From: M269 sp964625615
GTDB taxonomy: Bacteria; Pseudomonadota; Gammaproteobacteria; Enterobacterales; Alteromonadaceae
Length of the DNA: 5,672 bases
NCBI GenBank assembly: GCA_964625615.1
Contig: CAZVDU010000216.1
Coordinates: 1-5,672 of the forward strand
Direction: 5' to 3'
Notes under the pieces: generated by a model
Database searches by the model: none
What the model saw: only the letters and a program-made list of their open reading frames with translations
What the model was told of the DNA's origin: nothing
Part shown: in pieces, positions 1 to 5,346 of the stretch
Numbering within the stretch: the first letter of the stretch is position 1
Layout: the number at the start of each line of letters is the position of its first letter
Position numbers and translations under genes: made by a program

Positions 1-62
1 ACCTTAGGCCGGAAGTTTTGCGTCCCTAACTTTTATTAGGTTTGCCTTTTTCAACCTGCCTA
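1..62 (-). ncRNA. Cyclic di-GMP-I (GEMM-I) riboswitch, 5' part, cut by window edge
   Basis: Read on the minus strand, this stretch carries the conserved GEMM-I blocks in the right order and spacing: GGCAAACC (complement of 39-46), a short hairpin CCTAA/TTAGG (25-29 with 36-40), GGGACGCAAA (17-26) and CCGGCCTAA (4-12). These match the family reference, the Vibrio cholerae Vc2 aptamer. By my alignment the base equivalent to Vc2 G20, which contacts the ligand, is G (position 46), favouring cyclic di-GMP over the cAMP-GMP variant class. The second helix, the closing strand and the expression platform lie left of position 1, so the gene controlled and the ON/OFF sense are unknown. The RNA is transcribed leftward, away from the peroxiredoxin gene. 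The 5' boundary near 62 is approximate. Confidence 0.85.
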
Positions 63-113
63 TTAAAGATAGTCCGGTATGGCTTGAAGTTAAAGAGTTT
101 GAAGACATGCGTG

Positions 114-131
114 TTTATGCAAAAGCATAAA
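114..131. repeat. Perfect AT-rich inverted repeat (hairpin)
   Basis: TTTATGC (114-120) and GCATAAA (125-131) pair perfectly across an AAAA loop. On the plus strand it is followed by ATTTTA, so it could act as a weak terminator, but no rightward gene precedes it because the riboswitch occupies that side. On the minus strand it would fall upstream of, or in the leader of, the riboswitch RNA. Its function is unknown. Confidence 0.5.
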
Positions 132-217
132 ATTTTATACCTAAAAGCTTTAATCTTTCGATACATAACTCACTTCCTAATCGAATAAATTGAATAATGT
201 GATAGGTATTTATTGTT

Positions 218-246
218 TTTATTAATCATAAAAACCTGACTATAAT
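218..246 (+). promoter_or_regulatory. Probable promoter of the peroxiredoxin-glutaredoxin gene
   Basis: A perfect -10 hexamer TATAAT lies at 241-246. The matching -35 is poor (TTTATT at 218-223, spacing 17), which would suit an activator-dependent promoter. The predicted RNA start near 253 gives a leader of about 56 bases. A GATAGGT sequence at 201-207 resembles one quarter of an OxyR site, but the rest of the OxyR pattern is missing, so peroxide control by OxyR is not shown. The ribosome-binding site AGAAGGTG at 297-304 is strong and fixes the start at 309. Confidence 0.5.
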
Positions 247-308
247 AAGCCCACTTAAACAAAACAGCGTTTATATTGATTATTCAATTCATATTTAGAA
301 GGTGATTT

Positions 309-1067
309 ATGACAACTCAACATCCTGAAAACCCGAATTTTGAAAATAAAACTGGCCAGTCAGTGCCTGATGTAACTTTTGTCATGCGTGAAAATGACGA
401 GTGGGTCAAACGCACTTCTAACGATATATTCTCTGGCAAGACAGTGGCTGTTTTCTCACTTCCTGGTGCGTTCACGCCAACTTGTTCGTCCACCCATTTA
501 CCGCGTTATAACGAATTAGCATCGACATTGAAAGAGTCTGGTGTTGATGAAATTATCTGTATGTCAGTGAACGATACCTTTGTTATGAATGCATGGTTAG
601 CAGATCAAGCAGCAGAAAACATTACAGTCATTCCTGATGGAAACGGTGAGTTCACTGAAGGCATGGGGCTACTTGTTGATAAAGCAGAACTTGGTTTTGG
701 AAAACGTAGCTGGCGTTATTCTATGTTGGTGAAAGATGGTGTTATCGATAAAATGTTCATTGAACCTGATTTACCAGGTGACCCATTCGAAGTGTCTGAT
801 GCTGATACTATGTTGAATTACATTAATCCAAATGCGTCAACGCCAGAGCCAGTATTGATTTTCTCTAAACCAGATTGTCCTTTCTGCGCCAAAGCGAAAG
901 CAGCATTACAAGCACAGGGTTACGCATATGATGATGTACAAGTAGGTAAAGATGTATCTTTATCCGGCTTACGAGCTGCTAGCGGCAAGGATACCGTGCC
1001 ACAAATATTCATCGGTGGTAAGCATATTGGTGGTAGTGAGGAGCTTGATAGCTTTTTGAATGCTTAA
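309..1067 (+). CDS. Hybrid peroxiredoxin-glutaredoxin (Prx5-Grx fusion)
   Basis: A cytoplasmic thiol peroxidase that reduces hydrogen peroxide and alkyl hydroperoxides using glutathione. The N-terminal domain (about residues 10-165) is an atypical Prx5/AhpE-like peroxiredoxin with the active-site stretch PGAFTPTCS at 52-60, making Cys59 the peroxidatic cysteine. The C-terminal domain (about 180-252) is a glutaredoxin with the redox motif C190-P-F-C193, the cis-proline motif TVP at 229-231 and the glutathione-binding GG at 241-242. In characterised fusions from Haemophilus influenzae and relatives the glutaredoxin half recycles the peroxiredoxin half, so no separate partner is needed. The 252-residue length is close to the usual size and both domains look intact. 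No signal peptide is visible. The gene is monocistronic, with its own promoter and a strong terminator. The start is supported by AGAAGGTG just upstream. Confidence 0.96.
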   Translation: MTTQHPENPNFENKTGQSVPDVTFVMRENDEWVKRTSNDIFSGKTVAVFSLPGAFTPTCSSTHLPRYNELASTLKESGVDEIICMSVNDTFVMNAWLADQAAENITVIPDGNGEFTEGMGLLVDKAELGFGKRSWRYSMLVKDGVIDKMFIEPDLPGDPFEVSDADTMLNYINPNASTPEPVLIFSKPDCPFCAKAKAALQAQGYAYDDVQVGKDVSLSGLRAASGKDTVPQIFIGGKHIGGSEELDSFLNA

Positions 1068-1093
1068 CCTTTAATAAATTGCTATAACACATT

Positions 1094-1123
1094 AAAGAGT
1101 CGCAATTGCGGCTCTTTTATTTT
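1094..1123 (+). terminator. Rho-independent terminator of the peroxiredoxin gene, possibly bidirectional
   Basis: Ten-base stem AAAGAGTCGC (1094-1103) with GCGGCTCTTT (1108-1117) around an AATT loop, containing one U-G wobble, followed by the T-rich run TTTTATTTT. It lies 27 bases after the peroxiredoxin stop. On the minus strand the same stem (with a C-A mismatch) is followed only by TTTAATG, so it would stop regulator transcripts less efficiently. The right arm overlaps the regulator's stop codon (1117-1119). Confidence 0.85.
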
Positions 1124-2028
1124 GCGTTGGATAAATTAAAAATAATCTCTCTTAACCATAACAGAGCTGCATTCTGTTCAGCATGCTCATGCCAATATAG
1201 GTTCGTCATAACTGGGGTCAAGCCCATTGGCAAAGGCAGTAGTGTCAAATTTTCGTTCAATAGCTCTTTTCCTATCGTTTGAGGGACAGTCAGTAATAAG
1301 TCTGAATTCATTAATATACTGCGTGTCGCATAAAAGTTTTGGCACCTTAAACTGATATTTCTGATAACGCCTTGTTGTTGAAAGATGAAGTCTTCGATGG
1401 CTGGCCCACTTGCTCGATTAGACACGCTGATATGATTGGCATTCAAATAAGCTTCTTTCGTATTGTTTTTCGTGAAGAAGTGCTCCTTTCGTACCAAGAT
1501 ACAAAAAACGTCTTCCAAAAGTGGTTTATGACAGATAGGCGCTTTAAGCGGGATTGCGACATTTATCGCTAAATCGATTTGTCCCGTTGTGAGTTCTCTG
1601 GCGATAAATTGTCGCTCAACTTTAATGCTTGAAAACTGAACAGAAGGTGCAAACCTACTTATTTCCTGTACTAATGCGGGAAGAATTGCGGGCTCAAGTG
1701 CATCGTGAATACCAATGTGAAAGTGCTGTTGACTGGTTTTTGGATCGAACTCATGCCACTGACTCAACGCCTGTCTCAGGCCATTTAAGTTTTCAATCAG
1801 CAGTGGAGCTAGTCTTTCACAGGCTGGAGTTGGTAACATCCTATTCTGGACGCGCTGAAATAATGGATCATTTAAGCACTCCCGTAATCGTTTTATCGCA
1901 TGGCTTACAGCAGATGGTGTAATGAATAGGGTTTCTGCCGTACGACTCATATTCTGCTCTAAATACAGGCTTTCAAATACCTTTAGTAAATTCAGATCTA
2001 GTTTTTGTATGGATGTGAGCTCTGCCAT
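1117..2028 (-). CDS. LysR-family transcriptional regulator
   Basis: A 303-residue DNA-binding regulator of typical LysR length. Residues 10-68 form the winged helix-turn-helix, with the recognition region S28-R-T-A through PSAVSHAIKRLR (38-49) and the wing DPLFQR (54-59). The remainder (about 95-297) is the periplasmic-binding-protein-like effector domain, whose ligand cannot be read from sequence. It is divergent from the acyl-CoA dehydrogenase operon across 105 bases that contain a dyad with a LysR T-N11-A core, so it most likely controls that operon and represses itself. The start at 2028 keeps the normal ten or so residues before the helix-turn-helix; a GAGAA sequence just upstream is a modest ribosome-binding site. 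Its effector is probably a metabolite or CoA ester of the operon's pathway, but that is inference from position. Confidence 0.95.
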   Translation of the reverse strand: MAELTSIQKLDLNLLKVFESLYLEQNMSRTAETLFITPSAVSHAIKRLRECLNDPLFQRVQNRMLPTPACERLAPLLIENLNGLRQALSQWHEFDPKTSQQHFHIGIHDALEPAILPALVQEISRFAPSVQFSSIKVERQFIARELTTGQIDLAINVAIPLKAPICHKPLLEDVFCILVRKEHFFTKNNTKEAYLNANHISVSNRASGPAIEDFIFQQQGVIRNISLRCQNFYATRSILMNSDLLLTVPQTIGKELLNENLTLLPLPMGLTPVMTNLYWHEHAEQNAALLWLREIIFNLSNAK

Positions 2029-2041
2029 AGTTCTCTATCTA

Positions 2042-2062
2042 ACTGTGAATTTGGTTCATAGT
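2042..2062. promoter_or_regulatory. Probable LysR operator (T-N11-A dyad)
   Basis: ACTGTGAA (2042-2049) and TTCATAGT (2055-2062) form a 21-base inverted repeat with a five-base centre and one mismatched pair. The inner TGAA-N5-TTCA (2046-2058) is an exact T-N11-A, the family's binding core. It begins about two bases downstream of the predicted regulator transcription start and is centred about 66-69 bases upstream of the likely operon start, as in classical LysR-controlled divergent promoters. A second, smaller repeat ATAGT-N8-ACTAT (2058-2075) overlaps its right edge. Confidence 0.7.
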
Positions 2063-2070
2063 GTGATGGT

Positions 2071-2098
2071 ACTATATTTCATTTCTTTCATTATTCAA
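2071..2098 (-). promoter_or_regulatory. Probable promoter of the LysR regulator gene
   Basis: On the minus strand, -35 TTGAAT (2098 to 2093) and -10 TATAGT (2076 to 2071) are separated by 16 bases, a good sigma-70 match. Transcription would start near 2064, immediately before the dyad at 2042-2062, so a regulator bound there would block its own promoter. The leader would be about 36 bases. Confidence 0.6.
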
Positions 2099-2105
2099 GG
2101 TGAGC

Positions 2106-2114
2106 TAGTATAGA
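2106..2114 (+). promoter_or_regulatory. Candidate -10 region of the operon promoter
   Basis: Two overlapping hexamers, TAGTAT (2106-2111) and TATAGA (2109-2114), could serve as the -10. No good -35 exists 16-18 bases upstream, which fits a promoter that needs an activator. The predicted start at about 2118-2121 leaves a leader of only about 13-25 bases. The promoter faces and overlaps the regulator's promoter. Confidence 0.4.
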
Positions 2115-2133
2115 TTTATCTTAATGACTTCGG

Positions 2134-3366
2134 ATGCCTATTATGGATTTTTCACATAACGCAAAGACCAAAGACTACCTAACTCGCTTACAAGCTTTTA
2201 TGCAGGAACATATTGAGCCTATTGAAGAACAGGTTTATGCAGAAATGCATGAGCTTAATCCGACGGGCGATTGGACTCAGTGGAAAATGCATCCAGTCAT
2301 GGAACCATTAAAGCAAAAGGCTAAAGATGCTGGCTTATGGAACCTGTTTTTGCCAGACAACGAACTCGCTGAAGGTTTGACCACACTTGAATATGCACCC
2401 TTAGCAGAACAAATGGGACGTTGCTTATTCGCTTCTGAAGTTTTTAATTGTAGCGCACCAGACACTGGCAATATGGAAGTGCTTTATCATTTTGGAAATG
2501 AATCTCAAAAGAAAGAGTGGTTAACCCCCTTGCTAAATGGTGAAATTCGCTCTGTCTTTGGCATGACAGAGCCTGATGTAGCTTCATCAGATGCAACCAA
2601 CATGGCAGCGACCATTGACGTTGATGGAGACGAACTTGTCATCAATGGTAAAAAGTGGTGGAGCACGGGTTTAGGTCACCCCAATGCCAAAGTTACTATC
2701 TTTATGGGCTTGTCTAATCCAGAGAATGATAAACATAGTCAACACAGCATGGTTATTGTACCGCTTGATACACCTGGGATTGAGATTAAACGAATGTTGA
2801 GCGCCTACGGTGATTATGACGCACCCTCTGGCCACGGTGAGATGCACTTTGCCAATGTACGGGTGCCTAAAGAAAATCTGATTATGGGACTCGGTAAAGG
2901 TTTTGCAATTGCACAAGGACGACTTGGTCCCGGACGTATCCATCATTGTATGCGTGCTATTGGTGGCGCTGAAAAGGCACTTGAACTTGCAATGAAGCGC
3001 AGCCTGACACGCACAGCTTTTGGTAAGCCATTGTTTAAATTAGGCGGCAATTCGGAACGCATTGCTGAAGCGCGTATGGCCATTGATCAGGCGCGCTTGC
3101 TCACATTGAATGCTGCGTGGAAAATCGATAATGTTGGCGTAAAGCATGCTATGACTGAGATATCTGCGATTAAAGTTGTTGTACCTAAAATGTTAGGTGA
3201 TGTGGTTGACATGGCTGTGCAAATACATGGCGGTGCAGGTATGTGCGAAGACTTCCCTCTGGCGCGATACGCTGCGGCTGCTAGAGCATTAAGATTAGCG
3301 GATGGGCCCGATGAAGTGCATAAAGGTATGGTGTCTCGTATCGAACTCAAAAAATATACAGGATAA
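2134..3366 (+). CDS. Acyl-CoA dehydrogenase family protein, ACAD10/ACAD11 (LvaC-like) type
   Basis: A 410-residue cytoplasmic FAD enzyme of the acyl-CoA dehydrogenase fold. The helical N-terminal domain (about 5-135) is followed by the flavin-binding beta domain with MTEPDVASSDATN at 144-156, then the C-terminal helical domain with RTAFGKP (293-299), QIHGGAGM (363-370) and RLADGPDEVH (387-396). The DGPDEVH ending is typical of the ACAD10/11 and LvaC branch; Asp390 takes the place of the catalytic Glu of the EGT motif in classical medium-chain enzymes. Members of this branch act on 4-phosphoacyl-CoAs made by a partner kinase, and here an APH-type kinase gene follows after three bases. A second in-frame ATG at 2143 is a serious alternative start: GGA lies eight bases before it and family members often begin MDF. 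The exact substrate is unknown. Confidence 0.93.
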   Translation: MPIMDFSHNAKTKDYLTRLQAFMQEHIEPIEEQVYAEMHELNPTGDWTQWKMHPVMEPLKQKAKDAGLWNLFLPDNELAEGLTTLEYAPLAEQMGRCLFASEVFNCSAPDTGNMEVLYHFGNESQKKEWLTPLLNGEIRSVFGMTEPDVASSDATNMAATIDVDGDELVINGKKWWSTGLGHPNAKVTIFMGLSNPENDKHSQHSMVIVPLDTPGIEIKRMLSAYGDYDAPSGHGEMHFANVRVPKENLIMGLGKGFAIAQGRLGPGRIHHCMRAIGGAEKALELAMKRSLTRTAFGKPLFKLGGNSERIAEARMAIDQARLLTLNAAWKIDNVGVKHAMTEISAIKVVVPKMLGDVVDMAVQIHGGAGMCEDFPLARYAAAARALRLADGPDEVHKGMVSRIELKKYTG

Positions 3367-3369
3367 GCT

Positions 3370-4464
3370 GTGGCTACTTCGCAAACTAAGCCGGGGAATC
3401 ATCAAACTGATGTGTTTGATAAAGCGGGTGATGTTCGCTCTGGGGAGGAACTCGAGCTTTCCAAACTTGATCCTTGGATCAAAGCATTATGTCCTGAATT
3501 AACGGGCACACCTAATGTTACGCAATATTCAGGTGGCGTGTCCAATTGGACTTACTGCCTTGAATACCCCGAGAAATCGCTGATTCTAAGACGGGGCCCT
3601 GACGGTACGAAAGCTAAAGGTGCACACGATATGGGGCGAGAGTTTAGGCTCCAGCAAGCGTTAAAACCTACCTACGGATATGTGCCGGGTATGGTTGGCT
3701 ATTCTAACGACGAAAGCCTCATTGGCGCAGAGTTTTACGTTATGGAAAAGCTTGATGGTGTTATTCCTCGTAAGAACTTGCCTAAGTCTCTGCAGATTAA
3801 TGAGACAACCACAGCCAAGCTATGTACGAACGCCATAGATAGCTTGATAGCGCTTCATCAAGTCGACTACAAAACTGCCGGACTTGATCATTTGGGGAAA
3901 GGTAAGGGCTATACTGAAAGACAAATAAGCGGTTGGACTGACCGTTATCAAAAAGCAAAAACATGGAATGTGCCGTCAGGTAAATTTGTGACGAATTGGT
4001 TGGCTAACAATTTGCCTGCAAAAGAGCATATTTGTATTACACACAATGACTTTCGCTTTGATAATCTTGTGCTCGATCCCAATGATGTCACTCGTATTAT
4101 TGGTGTGCTCGATTGGGAATTAGCTACACTAGGCGATCCCTTGATGGATTTAGGTAACAGTTTGGCCTATTGGGTAGAAGCAGAGGATGACTCGCTGATG
4201 CAATCGACGCGCAAACAGCCGACGCACCTTAAAGGAATGATGACACGCAAAGAAGTTATTAATTACTACGTTGAGAAAAGTGGGTTCGAATGCGAGGACT
4301 TTTCTTTTTATGAGGTCTACGGCTTGTTTCGACTGGCAGCTATCGCTCAGCAAATCTATTACCGTTATTATCATGGACAAACACGTAATCGTGCCTACAA
4401 AAATTATTGGATATTCATTCATTACTTGTTGAGGCGTTGCAAGAAAATTATCAAGAATCGATAA
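3370..4464 (+). CDS. APH-fold phosphotransferase, ACAD10/11-kinase (LvaA-like) type
   Basis: A 364-residue member of the aminoglycoside phosphotransferase/choline kinase family, very probably a metabolic small-molecule kinase rather than a drug-resistance enzyme. Visible elements: the VRSGEELEL start-of-domain signature at 22-30; a glycine-loop-like SGGVSNWTY at 54-62; LILRRGPDG at 71-79, where the ATP-anchoring basic residue would lie; E91 in the following helix; the catalytic loop HNDFRFDN at 225-232 with Asp227 as base and Asn232 as metal ligand; and the metal-binding DWE at 248-250. In ACAD10/11 and LvaA the related kinase phosphorylates the 4-hydroxyl of 4-hydroxyacyl-CoA. The start is GTG, three bases after the dehydrogenase stop, with AGGA at 3360-3363 inside the upstream gene's end, indicating translational coupling. 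No LvaB-like small partner gene is present in the window. Confidence 0.9.
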   Translation: MATSQTKPGNHQTDVFDKAGDVRSGEELELSKLDPWIKALCPELTGTPNVTQYSGGVSNWTYCLEYPEKSLILRRGPDGTKAKGAHDMGREFRLQQALKPTYGYVPGMVGYSNDESLIGAEFYVMEKLDGVIPRKNLPKSLQINETTTAKLCTNAIDSLIALHQVDYKTAGLDHLGKGKGYTERQISGWTDRYQKAKTWNVPSGKFVTNWLANNLPAKEHICITHNDFRFDNLVLDPNDVTRIIGVLDWELATLGDPLMDLGNSLAYWVEAEDDSLMQSTRKQPTHLKGMMTRKEVINYYVEKSGFECEDFSFYEVYGLFRLAAIAQQIYYRYYHGQTRNRAYKNYWIFIHYLLRRCKKIIKNR

Positions 4465-4474
4465 CAATAACGTT

Positions 4475-4500
4475 AGGGTCAAGAGGCCCTTGAAAAGGGG
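4475..4500 (+). promoter_or_regulatory. Alternative hairpins over the SDR ribosome-binding site
   Basis: In the 48-base gap before the SDR gene, CCCTT (4487-4491) can pair with AAGGG (4495-4499), which is the only purine-rich ribosome-binding candidate, or its CCCT can pair with AGGG at 4475-4478. The two pairings exclude each other. The AGGGG lies 12 bases from the ATG, longer than usual. The stems are short, so any role in tuning SDR translation is speculative. Confidence 0.3.
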
Positions 4501-4512
4501 AAATAACGAAAA

Positions 4513-5262
4513 ATGACTCGACAAAATATATTAATTACGGGCGCTAGTTCTGGTTTAGGTAAAGGTATGGCGCTTGAACTTGCGAAAAAAGGCAGGAATC
4601 TAGCACTATGTGCTCGCCGTACCGAGCGCTTGGAAGAATTCAAAGAGGAACTCAACAAAGCCTACCCCGATTGTAAGGTTGTTATTCGCTCGTTAGATGT
4701 TAATGATCATGATCAGGTCTTTGAGGTTTTCAAAGCTTTTAAACAAGATTTAGGACAAATAGACAGAATTATAGTCAATGCGGGCCTTGGTAAAGGCGCC
4801 TCTATCGGTAGTGGCTACTTTCATGCTAATAAACAAACCGCTGTCACTAACTTTGTGTCTGCTGTTGCTCAGTGTGAAGCCGCTATGGAAATATTTAAAG
4901 AGCAAAATTCCGGACACCTAGTGACTATCTCGTCTATTAGTGCTTTCCGTGGATTCAGACGCGCAATGACAGTTTATGCTGCCACTAAGGCTGCGTTAAC
5001 CTCTCTCAGTGAGGGTATTCGCATTGACGTAAGAGGTACGCCAATCAAGGTGACTACCTTGCACCCAGGTTTTATCCGGAGTGAGCTTAATGAAAAAGTG
5101 AAAAAAGTCCCGTTTATTGTAGACACAGAAACGGGGTGTCGCTCGATGGTTAAAGCGATGGAGCGTGAGTCAGCCAGTGCGTTCTGCCCCGCATGGCCAT
5201 GGGCGCTTGTTGTTCCTATTCTTCGAATAGCACCATTGAGTTTGGTCGCTAAGATGAGCTAA
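4513..5262 (+). CDS. Short-chain dehydrogenase/reductase (SDR), third gene of the operon
   Basis: A 249-residue classical SDR that would interconvert an alcohol and a ketone using NAD(P)H. The Rossmann motif TGASSGLG is at 9-16, ARR at 34-36 (basic residues after the second strand, suggesting NADPH preference), D62-V for the adenine, NAG at 89-91, Asn113, the serine region ISS at 139-141, and the catalytic Y155-AAT-K159. HPGF at 184-187 follows. Ser141 to Tyr155 is one residue longer than the common spacing. The C-terminus (about 228-246) is unusually hydrophobic and rich in proline and tryptophan, suggesting membrane contact or a substrate-covering lid. By analogy with LvaD it may reduce a 4-oxoacyl-CoA to the 4-hydroxy form used by the upstream kinase; substrate assignment rests on gene order alone. 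Confidence 0.93.
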   Translation: MTRQNILITGASSGLGKGMALELAKKGRNLALCARRTERLEEFKEELNKAYPDCKVVIRSLDVNDHDQVFEVFKAFKQDLGQIDRIIVNAGLGKGASIGSGYFHANKQTAVTNFVSAVAQCEAAMEIFKEQNSGHLVTISSISAFRGFRRAMTVYAATKAALTSLSEGIRIDVRGTPIKVTTLHPGFIRSELNEKVKKVPFIVDTETGCRSMVKAMERESASAFCPAWPWALVVPILRIAPLSLVAKMS

Positions 5263-5286
5263 CTTAGTAACCTTTTAAGCGTCATT

Positions 5287-5346
5287 CTAGTCAGTGCGAA
5301 AGGTGGTTCTTAAGTGGTTGCTGACTAGTTTCCCTTTCTATTTTCT
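5287..5346 (+). terminator. Possible operon terminator within the convergent small gene
   Basis: Perfect eight-base inverted repeat CTAGTCAG (5287-5294) and CTGACTAG (5321-5328), followed on the plus strand by the T-rich run TTTCCCTTTCTATTTT. The 26-base loop is longer than in standard terminators and the stem has little GC, so it is a weak candidate. It starts 25 bases after the SDR stop and covers the 3' end of the convergent gene, including its stop codon at 5291-5293. No better hairpin is visible in the 28-base gap between the two genes. Confidence 0.35.

Larger units (their letters stand above)
63..308. other. Divergent intergenic region, no gene
   Basis: AT-rich DNA between the leftward riboswitch transcript and the rightward peroxiredoxin gene. 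I find no credible gene on either strand. It holds a perfect hairpin at 114-131, a palindrome ATAAAATTTTAT at 127-138, and the peroxiredoxin promoter and ribosome-binding site. The leftward promoter for the riboswitch RNA should be here. Weak minus-strand -10 candidates are TATAAA (139 down to 134) and TATCTT (71 down to 66), the latter with a poor TTTAAC -35 at 17 bases spacing. Neither is convincing. Confidence 0.6.

Noticed and set aside
59..130. A plus-strand reading that looks like the C-terminal end of a protein (ending ...EFEDMRVYAKA then TAA)
   Set aside because: The frame is open only from position 8, has no start codon before an ATG at 107, and runs through the minus-strand riboswitch; all three plus frames have stops in 1-40. 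It is probably chance, or at most an old remnant.
201..243. OxyR-type binding site upstream of the peroxiredoxin gene (GATAGGT at 201-207, CTAT at 240-243)
   Set aside because: Only two outer quarter-sites match, the overall span is too long for the 37-base OxyR pattern, and the two inner elements are absent.
2671..2946. 91-codon open frame on the minus strand inside the dehydrogenase gene
   Set aside because: It lies wholly within a well-supported gene with clear family motifs, and has no recognisable domain or start signal; treated as a shadow frame. The same applies to the open frames at 2277-2471 (-), 3087-3350 (-) and 4150-4524 (-).
3370..4464. Aminoglycoside resistance phosphotransferase
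   Set aside because: It has the APH fold, but the VRSGEEL and SGGVSNWTY signatures and the pairing with an ACAD10/11-type dehydrogenase point to a metabolic kinase.
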